Assembly (NCBI RefSeq): GCF_029222925.1
Contig: NZ_JARHUI010000004.1
Location: 124,001-188,000, forward strand
Direction of reading: 5' to 3'
Length of the DNA stretch: 64,000 bases
Source: Algoriphagus sp. CAU 1675
Lineage (GTDB): Bacteria > Bacteroidota > Bacteroidia > Cytophagales > Cyclobacteriaceae
Shown here one piece after another: positions 53,641-61,687 of this stretch. The notes under the pieces were generated by a model. It was not told the origin of the DNA. It made no database searches and was given only the letters and a program-made list of their open reading frames with translations. How positions within the stretch are numbered: the first letter of the stretch is position 1; the number at the start of each line of letters is the position of its first letter. The position numbers were made by a program, and so were the translations under genes.

Positions 53641-54402
53641 CAAAAACCTGAATTAGTTCACCAAAAAGGTAAACTCACTTCCCTAAAAGGTGAATTAAGT
53701 GAGCATTTTGGTAAACTGGTTCAGCAAAAAGGCGAACTCACTGAGCTCCGAGGCGAACTGACTGAGCAAAAAGGCTAACTAGTTCGCCTCCGAGGCCAAC
53801 TGGGGTACTTCTAAAGTGGGGAGGGGTACTTCTGAGGTGGGGTACCCCACTTCGGAGGTGCAAGGAAGGACCAAAAAGGTCCTCGCTTGAAGCAAAAAGG
53901 TCCAAGGTTCCGCCAAAAAGGTCCAAAGAAGGACCTCGGAGGCTCAAAGACTGAGCAAAACCTGACAAAGGATCATCAAAAAGGCGAAAGTTTTCACCAA
54001 ATAGGCTCTCGCTTGAAGCAAAAAGGTCCAACGCTTCACCAAAAAGGTCCAAAGGAGGACCTCAAAGGCTCAAAGACTGAGCAAAACCTGACAAAGGATC
54101 AGCAAAAAGGCGAAAGTTTTCGCCAAAAAGGTCCTCGCTTGAAGCAAAAAGGTCCAACGTTGCGCCAAAAAGGTCCAAAGAAGGACCTCAGAGGCTCAAA
54201 CTCTGAGCAAAACCTGACAAAGGATCAGCAAAAAGGCGAAAGTTTTCGCCAAAAAGGTCCTCGTTTGAAGCAAAAAGGTCCAACGTTGCGCCAAAAAGGT
54301 CCAAAGGAGGACCTCTGAGGCTCAAACACTGAGCAAAACCTGACAAAGGATCAGCAAAAAGGCGAAAGTTTTCACCAAAAAGGCCCTCGCTTGAAGCAAA
54401 AG
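53641..54402. repeat. 21-bp-period tandem array, 36 units, no indels
   Basis: Starting at 53641 every 21 bases a unit begins, almost always with C, and carries a GG at unit positions 7-8. The phase holds without a single insertion or deletion to 54396, followed by a partial unit. Most units start CAAAAAGG; variants start CTCNGAGG, CAAAACCT or TTCNGAGG. Units 1-7 (53641-53787) continue with AACTSACTGAG-like sequence; units 8-11 (53788-53871) are G-rich degenerate forms; units 12-36 form the higher-order repeat below. The 21-base period equals seven codons and two DNA helical turns. There is no ATG-started gene, and the open frames on either strand begin at TTG without ribosome sites. The flank 54403-54480 holds the esterase promoter region. 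Confidence 0.95.
53872..54402. repeat. 126-bp higher-order repeat (6 x 21 bp), 4.2 copies
   Basis: Copies lie at 53872-53997, 53998-54123, 54124-54249, 54250-54375 and a partial from 54376. By eye copies 3 and 4 differ at 5 of 126 bases and copies 2 and 3 at about 10. Each copy contains possible stems GGTCC...GGACC (unit 3), GCTCA...TGAGC (unit 4) and GGCGAAAgtTTTCGCC across units 6 and 1. The stem bases of the first two are conserved while loop bases change. The third stem has a mismatch (CACC) in copies 1 and 4. Confidence 0.95.
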
Positions 54403-54480
54403 ACCCCGGCATTTCACTTTATTTAACCGGGCAGACCTTAAAAGGATTTTTATATTTAAAGATCCATAAATCCAAAAACC

Positions 54481-55653
54481 ATGTTCAAATCCATTCGAAT
54501 TCTATTTTTTCTTCTTGCAGTTTCCCAATTGGTACAGGCTCAGGAGCAGGATCAAATCCTGCTTGGAAGCAAGCATCAACTCCACTCCCAAGTCCTGGAG
54601 GAAGACCGGGTGTATTGGTTGAGCCTGCCGGAATCCTATTCTAGTCAAGAAGCATCCCATAAAAGCTACCCGGTATTGATCCTATTGGATGGGAATCTGC
54701 ACTTCAAGCCCATTGCCGGAATGGTCCACTACCTGAGTTCCGATCGATACGGTAGCCGGAAAATTCCGGAAATGATTGTCGTGGGGATTCAAAATGTGGA
54801 TAGAAGGCGCGATTACACACCGGACAAAGTCATTACCGTCAGGGAAAACAATACAGGCGGCGGGGAGCGTTTTCTCCGCTTTCTGGAGGAAGAACTGATT
54901 CCTGAACTCGACCAGCAGTACAGAACAGAACCCTATCGAATTCTGTACGGCCATTCTTTGGGTGGCTTGCTGGCTACCCATGCCTACATGAAGGAACACA
55001 GCCTTTTCAATGCATTTTTGGCAGTGGACCCGAGTTTGGGCACCTGGGATGCAGCCACCATGGACCAAAAACTCGATGCCGTGACAGACGCTACATTCAA
55101 GCGATTTTTCTACCTGGCTACGGCGAATTGGGGAAAGAGGAACTTTACCAATCGGGACCGTCATGTGAGATTGTATGAGGGCTTGAACAGAAAATACGAA
55201 GGGGATTTTCCAGCCCAACTGACCTATTTCGAAAATGAAAATCACGCCTCCGTTCCACCCATCGCTTTCCACGAAGGGATTTCTGCAATTTTTGAAGGCT
55301 ATGGGATTTCTTATCGTGATGTGAAAACCCAAGCCCAGCTCCTCGAGCATTTCCAGTCCATCTCCCAACGGCTTTCCTGGGAAATCCATCCCCCAGAAAC
55401 TTTGGTAAATCAACTGGGCTACAATTTCCTGAGAAGTAGAGATGAACAGGAACGATCTTCCGCATTGGATTTTTTCCTATTGAACACCGTAAACTTTCCG
55501 GATTCTTTCAATGCCTTTGACAGTTTGGGCGAGGCTTACGAGGCCCTGGGAGATCCGGAAAAAGCCCGGGAGAATTATAAAAAATCCCTGGAGCTCAATC
55601 CCCAAAACCAAAATGCCAAAAACCGATTGGAAGCACTACAAGGGGAGCAATAA
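54481..55653 (+). CDS. Exported alpha/beta-hydrolase (esterase) with C-terminal TPR
   Basis: A 390-residue protein with a signal peptide ending SQLVQAQ. The hydrolase domain belongs to the Fes/esterase-D type: YPVLILLDGNLHF near residue 62, VVGIQNVDRRRDYTP near 100, the nucleophile Ser in YGHSLGG near 160, and a His in ENENHASVPP near 257. Residues 340-390 form a TPR (AFDSLGEAYEALGDPEKARENYKKSLELNP). It may hydrolyse siderophore or acyl esters outside the cytoplasm. It follows the 21-bp array by 78 bases. Confidence 0.85.
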   Translation: MFKSIRILFFLLAVSQLVQAQEQDQILLGSKHQLHSQVLEEDRVYWLSLPESYSSQEASHKSYPVLILLDGNLHFKPIAGMVHYLSSDRYGSRKIPEMIVVGIQNVDRRRDYTPDKVITVRENNTGGGERFLRFLEEELIPELDQQYRTEPYRILYGHSLGGLLATHAYMKEHSLFNAFLAVDPSLGTWDAATMDQKLDAVTDATFKRFFYLATANWGKRNFTNRDRHVRLYEGLNRKYEGDFPAQLTYFENENHASVPPIAFHEGISAIFEGYGISYRDVKTQAQLLEHFQSISQRLSWEIHPPETLVNQLGYNFLRSRDEQERSSALDFFLLNTVNFPDSFNAFDSLGEAYEALGDPEKARENYKKSLELNPQNQNAKNRLEALQGEQ

Positions 55654-55742
55654 AAACAGAAAGAGCAAAGGCATTTGGCAGGTCCAAGGCAAAAAAAAAC
55701 TCTTCAAATTAAGGAGGCTTTACACATGTTAAGTCAAATCAA

Positions 55743-56426
55743 TTATTCTTTTATGCAACGGATATAACTCCCACCTCTAGAAGCTAGAACTATGTTTAAA
55801 GGATTCTCCGCAAAATAGATCCTAGTCCCATCTATAGTAGTTATTCCAAAAGATATTATATCTCCTGATTGAGACCTGCTATTGGTCCAAAAAGAAAAGC
55901 TCTCATTGATATCGGTAAAAATTCCGCCTGCCCAAATTTCGCCTCCCGGTCTTGCATCAAAGCCACTTTCATTCGAACCATTATTTCCATTAGACCAATA
56001 ATTACTACTCATTATTTTTGGGCCAGCTACATTAGCTCCTCCATTGAATTCAACTAATTCGAAAAAATCGGTTGAAGTTGGAATTCGCCATCCTTCAGGT
56101 GCAAGTCCTCTTGGATCAATCATTGCATAATAATTATACATTATGCCATAAATTTCCTCATTTTCAGATTCCCAAAAATAAGATGTCCATGCAGGGATTT
56201 TTTCATCGTAAAACCTAACCCAATCCTCAACGGACTTAGATTCTTGAATAGGGTCTCCATTTCTAAATACTTTTAAATCCAAATTTTGCTTCATCCAAAT
56301 TTGACTTCCGATTTGTATTGCATTTTGATCTAATTCCTGAATTGAATCTGTATCTTCTGGATCGGAACATCCAAAAAAGAATAAAACCAACAATACTAGA
56401 CTGGTATTACAAAAACGACTGAACAT
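55743..56426 (-). CDS. FISUMP-domain lipoprotein
   Basis: A 227-residue lipoprotein (signal SLVLLVLFFFGC). The domain is the Fibrobacter succinogenes major paralogous type: IQIGSQIWMKQNLDLKVFRNGD, GIMYNYYAMIDPRGLAPEGWRIPTSTDF, SGFDARPGGE and a final GGSYIRCIKE. Function is unknown; it is surface-exposed in this phylum. The sequence is AT-richer than its left neighbours and continues into the AT-rich nuclease gene, so the two may have arrived together. Confidence 0.85.
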   Translation of the reverse strand: MFSRFCNTSLVLLVLFFFGCSDPEDTDSIQELDQNAIQIGSQIWMKQNLDLKVFRNGDPIQESKSVEDWVRFYDEKIPAWTSYFWESENEEIYGIMYNYYAMIDPRGLAPEGWRIPTSTDFFELVEFNGGANVAGPKIMSSNYWSNGNNGSNESGFDARPGGEIWAGGIFTDINESFSFWTNSRSQSGDIISFGITTIDGTRIYFAENPLNIVLASRGGSYIRCIKE

Positions 56427-56538
56427 TTAAAAATAATTTTAGGATTTGAACTTATTAGATTTAAAACTAACTAACTCTAAACTCTAATCAAAGGCTGGAT
56501 GACTTCCTTTTTCGGACTTTGGCATATAATTACTTATT

Positions 56539-57891
56539 TCAATATTTGCTATTCATCAAGTGTTTTATTTTTTCAATACAAATTTGGAAGTCCTCATCAT
56601 ATTTGACTTCAATCAAATTACAATCATTGAGTTTGCATTTTCTTCGTTTTTCTTCATCTCTTTTTTTTGTATTGTTAAACCCTTCAGTACCTCCATAGTA
56701 GTCAATAGGCTCATAATGTTGTTTTCCATTATATTCAATAGCTAGATTTTTTTCCTTTATAAAAATATCAAACCTTTGTCGGCCTAACCAAGGAGGACTA
56801 TATTGACTAATTAAGGTAACTTCTGGGAATGTATCGCTAATCATTTTAAAAAGAAGTGTTTCATTATATAGTGATCCAACTAGATTATATCCATCATTTT
56901 TTCTAATCGTATTCTCAATTGATCTTAAATTTAAAAGTAATTTAGAATAATAACACTTAATAAAATCAATATTTAGTCCAATATTTTTCATTTTCTCAAT
57001 TTTATAACGCCACCCTGGTATTCCAAACTTATTAACATCATTCCTCTTAAGATCATCAATACTTAAAATATCGAATATCAAATCTTCATAAACTTCTTTT
57101 TTAGAGAGAAATTCTCTTATTAGATCAAGTTCAAAAAAAGAATTAATTTCATCCTCATCCATGGAAAAAACATATTCTTTAAATGACTCATTAGAAATTA
57201 ATTGAATAGAACTTTTTGCTAATTTTATTTTGAATGATGGTGCAGTAATGTAATCTATCCCTAAGGGGACATCATTGTTAACTAATAGAGAGTTGTATAA
57301 ATCGTGTTTTGAAATTCTAATTCCAAAATGAATACTTGAAACAGCCAATTGAAATGGGTTTAAAAAGCCTTTTTTATACAGAAAATTAAATTTTTCATTT
57401 ATGGTTAATGACGATCTTTTAATTATTTGGATTAATTCAGTCTTTGAGAACCAATCATTCTCACCGAAACTTTCTGTATAATTATTTAAAAATTTATTTA
57501 GTATATCTGGATTTGAAATTTTTGAATATGCATCAAAAATATTGTTTGAATTAAATCTAATAACATTACTTTTCTGACTAAATAAAATTTTGTTCCCATT
57601 TGGAATTATTAATAATTCAACCCATTTCTGACCTGAAGTGCTTTTTAATACTATTGAACATGGATAAATCGAATTTTCACCTTTTAAATAATTGAGTCCA
57701 TTGAAGTTGACTAACTTAAAATTTGAACTTTGACCATCAATAAAGCAAACATCAAGCGTTTCCAAATCTTCAATTGTTAACGGCTTTCCATTAATAGTAT
57801 GGTACTCAGAAAACACGGATTGTTTAATGTGTAATCTTTTAAGATCAAAATTCAAAAAATTTTCATAGCAACATTCAAAGTCTTCTTCCAT
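56539..57891 (-). CDS. AT-rich orphan protein with C-terminal PD-(D/E)XK-like nuclease domain
   Basis: A 450-residue protein (ATG at 57891; a TTG at 57897 is also in frame). The first 330 residues match nothing I recognise and are rich in Asn, Ile, Lys, Phe and Ser. The last 90 look like a Vsr/DUF559-like restriction-nuclease fold: PPWLGRQRFDIFIKEKNLAIEYNGKQHY, with Asp, Glu and Lys/Gln spaced as in D-(x)n-ExK, then TKKRDEEKRRKCKLNDCNLIEVKYDE. GC is very low (26 of 120 bases at 57421-57540). It is likely a horizontally acquired nuclease or defence-type protein with no partner gene next to it. Confidence 0.7.
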   Translation of the reverse strand: MEEDFECCYENFLNFDLKRLHIKQSVFSEYHTINGKPLTIEDLETLDVCFIDGQSSNFKLVNFNGLNYLKGENSIYPCSIVLKSTSGQKWVELLIIPNGNKILFSQKSNVIRFNSNNIFDAYSKISNPDILNKFLNNYTESFGENDWFSKTELIQIIKRSSLTINEKFNFLYKKGFLNPFQLAVSSIHFGIRISKHDLYNSLLVNNDVPLGIDYITAPSFKIKLAKSSIQLISNESFKEYVFSMDEDEINSFFELDLIREFLSKKEVYEDLIFDILSIDDLKRNDVNKFGIPGWRYKIEKMKNIGLNIDFIKCYYSKLLLNLRSIENTIRKNDGYNLVGSLYNETLLFKMISDTFPEVTLISQYSPPWLGRQRFDIFIKEKNLAIEYNGKQHYEPIDYYGGTEGFNNTKKRDEEKRRKCKLNDCNLIEVKYDEDFQICIEKIKHLMNSKY

Positions 57892-58311
57892 TTTCAAATA
57901 GGTTTCTGATTTAATATCTGTGTTCGTATTTCAACTGTAATTTACGAAATATTTCTGCCATCCCCAGACCGCTATAAGTAGGTCTATATTTGCTTCAATT
58001 GTCTTTTCAGAAATAAAGTGATTTCTGATTTGGTTTCGTACCTATCCAATTTTTCTCCAAATCGCTTTGCTCTCGCTTCTTATTTGGTCAATTTGACCTC
58101 TAATCCCCCCTCTGAGCATAGTTTCTGTTTGGATGAAAAAAAAGCCGTTGACTAGGCGTAGTTTGCAACCAGCCACGCGATCCGTTACGTTTCATACCGC
58201 CAACCGCTACCACCAAAAAAAACTCAAACCTTTTAAGCCCATAAAACCCTTCCCCTATTTCCAATTCCCCTATCCCTTCCGATATTAGGTCAGCATTTCT
58301 AAAAATCACCC
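57892..58311. other. Gene-free stretch between AT-rich island and ATP-grasp gene
   Basis: About 420 bases with no supportable gene. The composition changes from very AT-rich to average near 58080, which may mark the island edge. A 69-codon minus-strand frame at 58100-58309 has no family signal and is not called. The promoter of the ATP-grasp gene should be near its right end. Confidence 0.35.
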
Positions 58312-59187
58312 ATGCCTGCCTGTGCCTTTCTTTCCATCTCCAATACCGAGGGATGGTTTATCGACGATGACTTGGTTCACCCCTTTTTGGAAAAACTGGG
58401 ATGGACTGTAAAAAATATCCCCTGGAATCAGCCTACCGATTGGAATCAGTTCGACCTGGTCGTGATCCGAAGTCCCTGGGATTATCAACAGCATTTGGAG
58501 GCATTCCAGAAGGTATTGCGGAAAATTGACCAATCCCAAGCCATTCTTCTGAATCCCTTGGAACTCGTCCTTTGGAACATCCACAAGGGCTATCTTTTTG
58601 AATTGGAGCAAAAAGGAGTGGAACTGGTACCCACCATCCGAATCAAGGGTCTTGATTTGCCCAGTTTGGAAAAGGCATTTGAGATACTTCAGACAGAGCA
58701 GTTGGTCGTCAAGCCCATCATCGGAGCCAATGCGGATGATACGTTTTGGCTCAAAAAATCCCAGCCTGAGCATTGGACAAAAGCCCTTTCTGTCTTCCAG
58801 AACAAGGATGGAATGATCCAGCCCTTTATGCAAAATATCGTGGACGAGGGGGAATTCTCCCTGATGTATTTCCTGGGAAAGCTCAGCCATAGCATTATCA
58901 AGACTGTTGGAAAAGGGGATTTCCGGGTTCAGGAGGAACACGGGGGCGGAGTGATCCCACTGGCAAAACCGGAAAAAAGCCTGTTTGCAGCCGCGGAAAA
59001 AGCCCTACATGCCTTGCCCCAAAAACCCTTTTATGCACGGGTGGATCTGGTGAGGACTCCCCAAAACACTTTTGCGCTGATGGAACTGGAGCTGATTGAA
59101 CCTTGCCTGTATTTCCGTTTTGATGAAAATTCCCCGGAAAAATTCGCGAACTTATTGCATGCTTTTTGGAAAGCAAAGCAAACCTAA
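58312..59187 (+). CDS. ATP-grasp-fold ligase-like protein
   Basis: A 291-residue cytoplasmic protein. The N-terminal part has DLVVIRSPWDYQQHLEAF near residue 48. ATP-grasp marks follow: NPLELVLWNIHKGYLFELEQKG near 80, QLVVKPIIGANADDTFWL near 129, IQPFMQNIVDEGEFSLMYFLG near 164, and the metal-binding end FALMELELIEPCLYF near 262. It resembles the DcsG/cycloserine-type ATP-grasp group, which joins a carboxylate to an amine; the actual substrate is unknown. The next gene starts 17 bases downstream. Confidence 0.8.
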   Translation: MPACAFLSISNTEGWFIDDDLVHPFLEKLGWTVKNIPWNQPTDWNQFDLVVIRSPWDYQQHLEAFQKVLRKIDQSQAILLNPLELVLWNIHKGYLFELEQKGVELVPTIRIKGLDLPSLEKAFEILQTEQLVVKPIIGANADDTFWLKKSQPEHWTKALSVFQNKDGMIQPFMQNIVDEGEFSLMYFLGKLSHSIIKTVGKGDFRVQEEHGGGVIPLAKPEKSLFAAAEKALHALPQKPFYARVDLVRTPQNTFALMELELIEPCLYFRFDENSPEKFANLLHAFWKAKQT

Positions 59188-59204
59188 TCCAAAATCAAGT
59201 TTCC

Positions 59205-59564
59205 ATGTATATCGCGGTAAACCCCAAACTCCCCATGCGGGACAAATCCATTACCCAGGACTTTTACGTTGGCTTATTGGGTTTTAAAACCTTGGGAAGC
59301 GGCAATTTTCCGGAATACCTGATGCTTGAAAAAGACCAGATCGAACTTCATTTTTTCCTTTTCAGGGATCTGGACCCCCAAGAGAATTATGGACAGGTTT
59401 ACATCCGTACCCAAGACATCCAATCTCTCTATCAGAACTTTCTGAACAAACACATCCCCATTCACCCGAACGGACCGCTTCAACTCAAACCTTGGGGACA
59501 AATGGAGTTTTCCATTTTGGATCCGGATCTGAACCTTTTAACTTTTGGGGAAAGAATCACCTAA
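59205..59564 (+). CDS. VOC/glyoxalase-fold protein (bleomycin-resistance type)
   Basis: A 119-residue protein from the ATG at 59205; a longer frame begins at a TTG inside the upstream gene and lacks homologous sequence. The vicinal-oxygen-chelate pattern is visible: AVNPKLPMRDKSITQDFYVGLLGFKTLG, YLMLEKDQIELHFFLF, QVYIRTQDIQSLYQNF and WGQMEFSILDPDLNLLTFGE. VOC proteins bind metal or hydrophobic ligands and may give resistance or catalyse isomerisations. It is in an operon with the ATP-grasp gene. Confidence 0.8.
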   Translation: MYIAVNPKLPMRDKSITQDFYVGLLGFKTLGSGNFPEYLMLEKDQIELHFFLFRDLDPQENYGQVYIRTQDIQSLYQNFLNKHIPIHPNGPLQLKPWGQMEFSILDPDLNLLTFGERIT

Positions 59565-59595
59565 AAACCTACAATTTCCACTAACCCTACCCGAA

Positions 59596-61644
59596 ATGAC
59601 CCTTAAAAAAATACTTGCACTCGCATGTTCGGTCCAGATTCTGGCTGCCTGTTCACCCAGCAATCAGACTCCTGCTGAATTCAAGCTATTACCCACTCCT
59701 ACTTCCTTTGAGATTCAGGGAAATTCGGATTTGAGTCCATCCGAGCTGAAACAAAGCTTTCAAAATGCCTACAAAGGAATGGTAGAAGGCCAAGATTTAG
59801 CATCTTGGACCGATCCCAAGCTCAGTTTGGAACTCCAAGCCGACACCTTTTCCAATCCTGAAGCCTACCAACTCGAAATCCAAAATGATCAGGTAAAAAT
59901 CCAGGCAGGAACTCCAGCCGGGCTTTGGTACGGTTTGATGACTTTGGGACAAATAATAGAAGACGCAGAAGATCAGGAGGTAAATTTGCCCTCCATCCAA
60001 ATTGAAGATGCTCCTGCCCTTTCCTATCGGGCTGTTCACTGGGATGTCAAACACCATTTGGAGCAAAAGGATTACTATTTCCAGCTGTTGGACAGACTGG
60101 CCTTCCAGAAAATCAATGCCGTCATCGTGGAGATTGAAGACAAACTCCAGTACCAGCTTCAGCCCAAAGTAGGTTCCTCGGATGCCTTTTCCATAGAGGA
60201 ATGGCAGGAGATCAGTGCCTATGCCCTAGCCAGAAATATCCGGATCAGCCCCTTGGTACAAGGCTTGGGCCATGCTTCCTTTATCCTCAAGCATCCGGAA
60301 TATTTGGAATTGAGGGATGATCCGGAAAGTGACTGGGCTTTTAATCCATTGGATGAGCGAACCTACCAAGTTCAGTTTGATCTGTACGAGGATGCGCTGA
60401 AAGCCTTTCCCTATGCGACTTACCTGCATGTAGGAGGAGACGAAGTGCATACAACCGGAAGAAACTCCGGAAAATCCCCTCTTGAGCTTCAATTGACCTG
60501 GCTTAACCGGGTCAGTGCCTATGCGGAGCAAAAAGGACTCACTCCCATCTTTTGGGATGATATGCCGCTGAAAAACGCAGGACTGTATAGAAGCATTTAC
60601 AACACCCAACTGAGCGAAGCACAGGTGGACAGCATCTGGGCTGCCAATAGTTCGAATTTGGATGAATTCGTGGGCATGTTCCCCAAAAACTGCGTCTACA
60701 TGCGCTGGAACTATGACACACCGGAATCTCCGGGAAATGAAAAAGCCATGAACTGGTTTACCCAAAACGGCTTCAAAGTCATGGGTGCCACAGCTGGACA
60801 AACCCGTTGGAATCTGATGCCACAGAGTGAAAGTAATGCCAAAAACATTCGGGACTTTGCTCTGATCTCCATCCGGAACCAAGCCGACGGGCTTCTTTTG
60901 ACGCTTTGGGATGATGATTCCCCTCACTTTGAATTATATGGGAGAGGAATCGCAAATTTCGCAGAATACACCTGGGCCGGAGATAAGAAATCCATTGATG
61001 AGGTCAAGAAGGCCTATCGTCAGCGGGCATTTGGACCGGCACTTTCTTCGGATGAATATGAGTTCATCGATTCCCTGGAACTGGCAGTGGCATTCTGGAA
61101 AAATGCACTGCTCGATCCCAAGCAGGACCGAAACAGACTCCGATCCAAGTCAAATCCAATGGAAGAATCCCTCATTGCCCTTCCCAATTTGGATTCCGCC
61201 GGAGCTTGGACCGGCAAATACGAAGAGAAAATCAAGCTCGCCCAAGTCAATCAGGAAAGAGTGGAAGCAGTGTTGGGACAGATTGCTGAAAGTAAAAAAC
61301 TGGCCAAGAGGAACAGCTTTACCCTGGATGTCTATGAGCAAGTGGCCCAGTCGGTTCAATTTTCCAACCGGGCTTTGATGACTTTAGCCGAACTGGATGA
61401 ACCAACGGGCGAAAACCGAAATCAAGCCCTCCAAAAACTGGCAGGTTTGGCCGAGGAATGGAATGCCATCGAAAAGAACCTTGAATCCGTCTATGGCAAA
61501 ACCCGACAGCTCAACAAACCGGAGGATTATATCCTGGATCAGGATCATCATGTCCATCTGGCCAATCAGGCCAAAAAATTCTCCGATTGGCAGTTTTATG
61601 TAGAGGATTTGTTTGTGGAAAAAGTCAAATCCATCCAGGAATAG
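59596..61644 (+). CDS. Glycoside hydrolase family 20 beta-N-acetylhexosaminidase-like lipoprotein
   Basis: A 682-residue lipoprotein from the ATG at 59596 (signal TLKKILALACSVQILAAC); an earlier frame start lies inside the VOC gene. A GH20b-like beta domain (residues 25-135) precedes the catalytic barrel with YRAVHWDVKHHL near 144, the catalytic Asp282-Glu283 in HVGGDEV, and TRWNLMPQ near 415. The C-terminal helical region is long. It removes terminal beta-GlcNAc or GalNAc and could finish chitin oligomers cut by the GH18 enzyme. The family assignment is clear; substrate is not. Confidence 0.85.
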   Translation: MTLKKILALACSVQILAACSPSNQTPAEFKLLPTPTSFEIQGNSDLSPSELKQSFQNAYKGMVEGQDLASWTDPKLSLELQADTFSNPEAYQLEIQNDQVKIQAGTPAGLWYGLMTLGQIIEDAEDQEVNLPSIQIEDAPALSYRAVHWDVKHHLEQKDYYFQLLDRLAFQKINAVIVEIEDKLQYQLQPKVGSSDAFSIEEWQEISAYALARNIRISPLVQGLGHASFILKHPEYLELRDDPESDWAFNPLDERTYQVQFDLYEDALKAFPYATYLHVGGDEVHTTGRNSGKSPLELQLTWLNRVSAYAEQKGLTPIFWDDMPLKNAGLYRSIYNTQLSEAQVDSIWAANSSNLDEFVGMFPKNCVYMRWNYDTPESPGNEKAMNWFTQNGFKVMGATAGQTRWNLMPQSESNAKNIRDFALISIRNQADGLLLTLWDDDSPHFELYGRGIANFAEYTWAGDKKSIDEVKKAYRQRAFGPALSSDEYEFIDSLELAVAFWKNALLDPKQDRNRLRSKSNPMEESLIALPNLDSAGAWTGKYEEKIKLAQVNQERVEAVLGQIAESKKLAKRNSFTLDVYEQVAQSVQFSNRALMTLAELDEPTGENRNQALQKLAGLAEEWNAIEKNLESVYGKTRQLNKPEDYILDQDHHVHLANQAKKFSDWQFYVEDLFVEKVKSIQE

Positions 61645-61653
61645 AAATCAAGT

Positions 61654-61686
61654 AAAACAGCCTCAGGATTTTCCTGAGGCTGTTTT
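61654..61686. terminator. Bidirectional intrinsic terminator
   Basis: Perfect 15-bp arms (AAAACAGCCTCAGGA and complement) around a TTT loop, between the convergent GH20 and radical SAM genes. Confidence 0.9.
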
Positions 61687-61687
61687 A

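Noticed and set aside
53887..54318. A 143-codon plus-strand frame (and minus-strand frames at 53738-54052 and 54188-54412) in the repeat array
   Set aside because: All but possibly one begin at TTG without ribosome sites; in-frame stops occur in other copies, and differences between copies are not silent-biased. Long open frames follow from a 21-base period without stops.
53641..54402. CRISPR array
   Set aside because: Units abut with no unique spacers, period is 21 bases throughout, and no cas gene is near.
58156..58178. Possible REP-like element around TTGCAA with GCGT and ACGC ends
   Set aside because: The arms are not placed symmetrically about the centre and no second copy was seen in the window.
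58100..58309. A 69-codon minus-strand frame
   Set aside because: No family signal, atypical composition, and it lies in the promoter region of the ATP-grasp gene.
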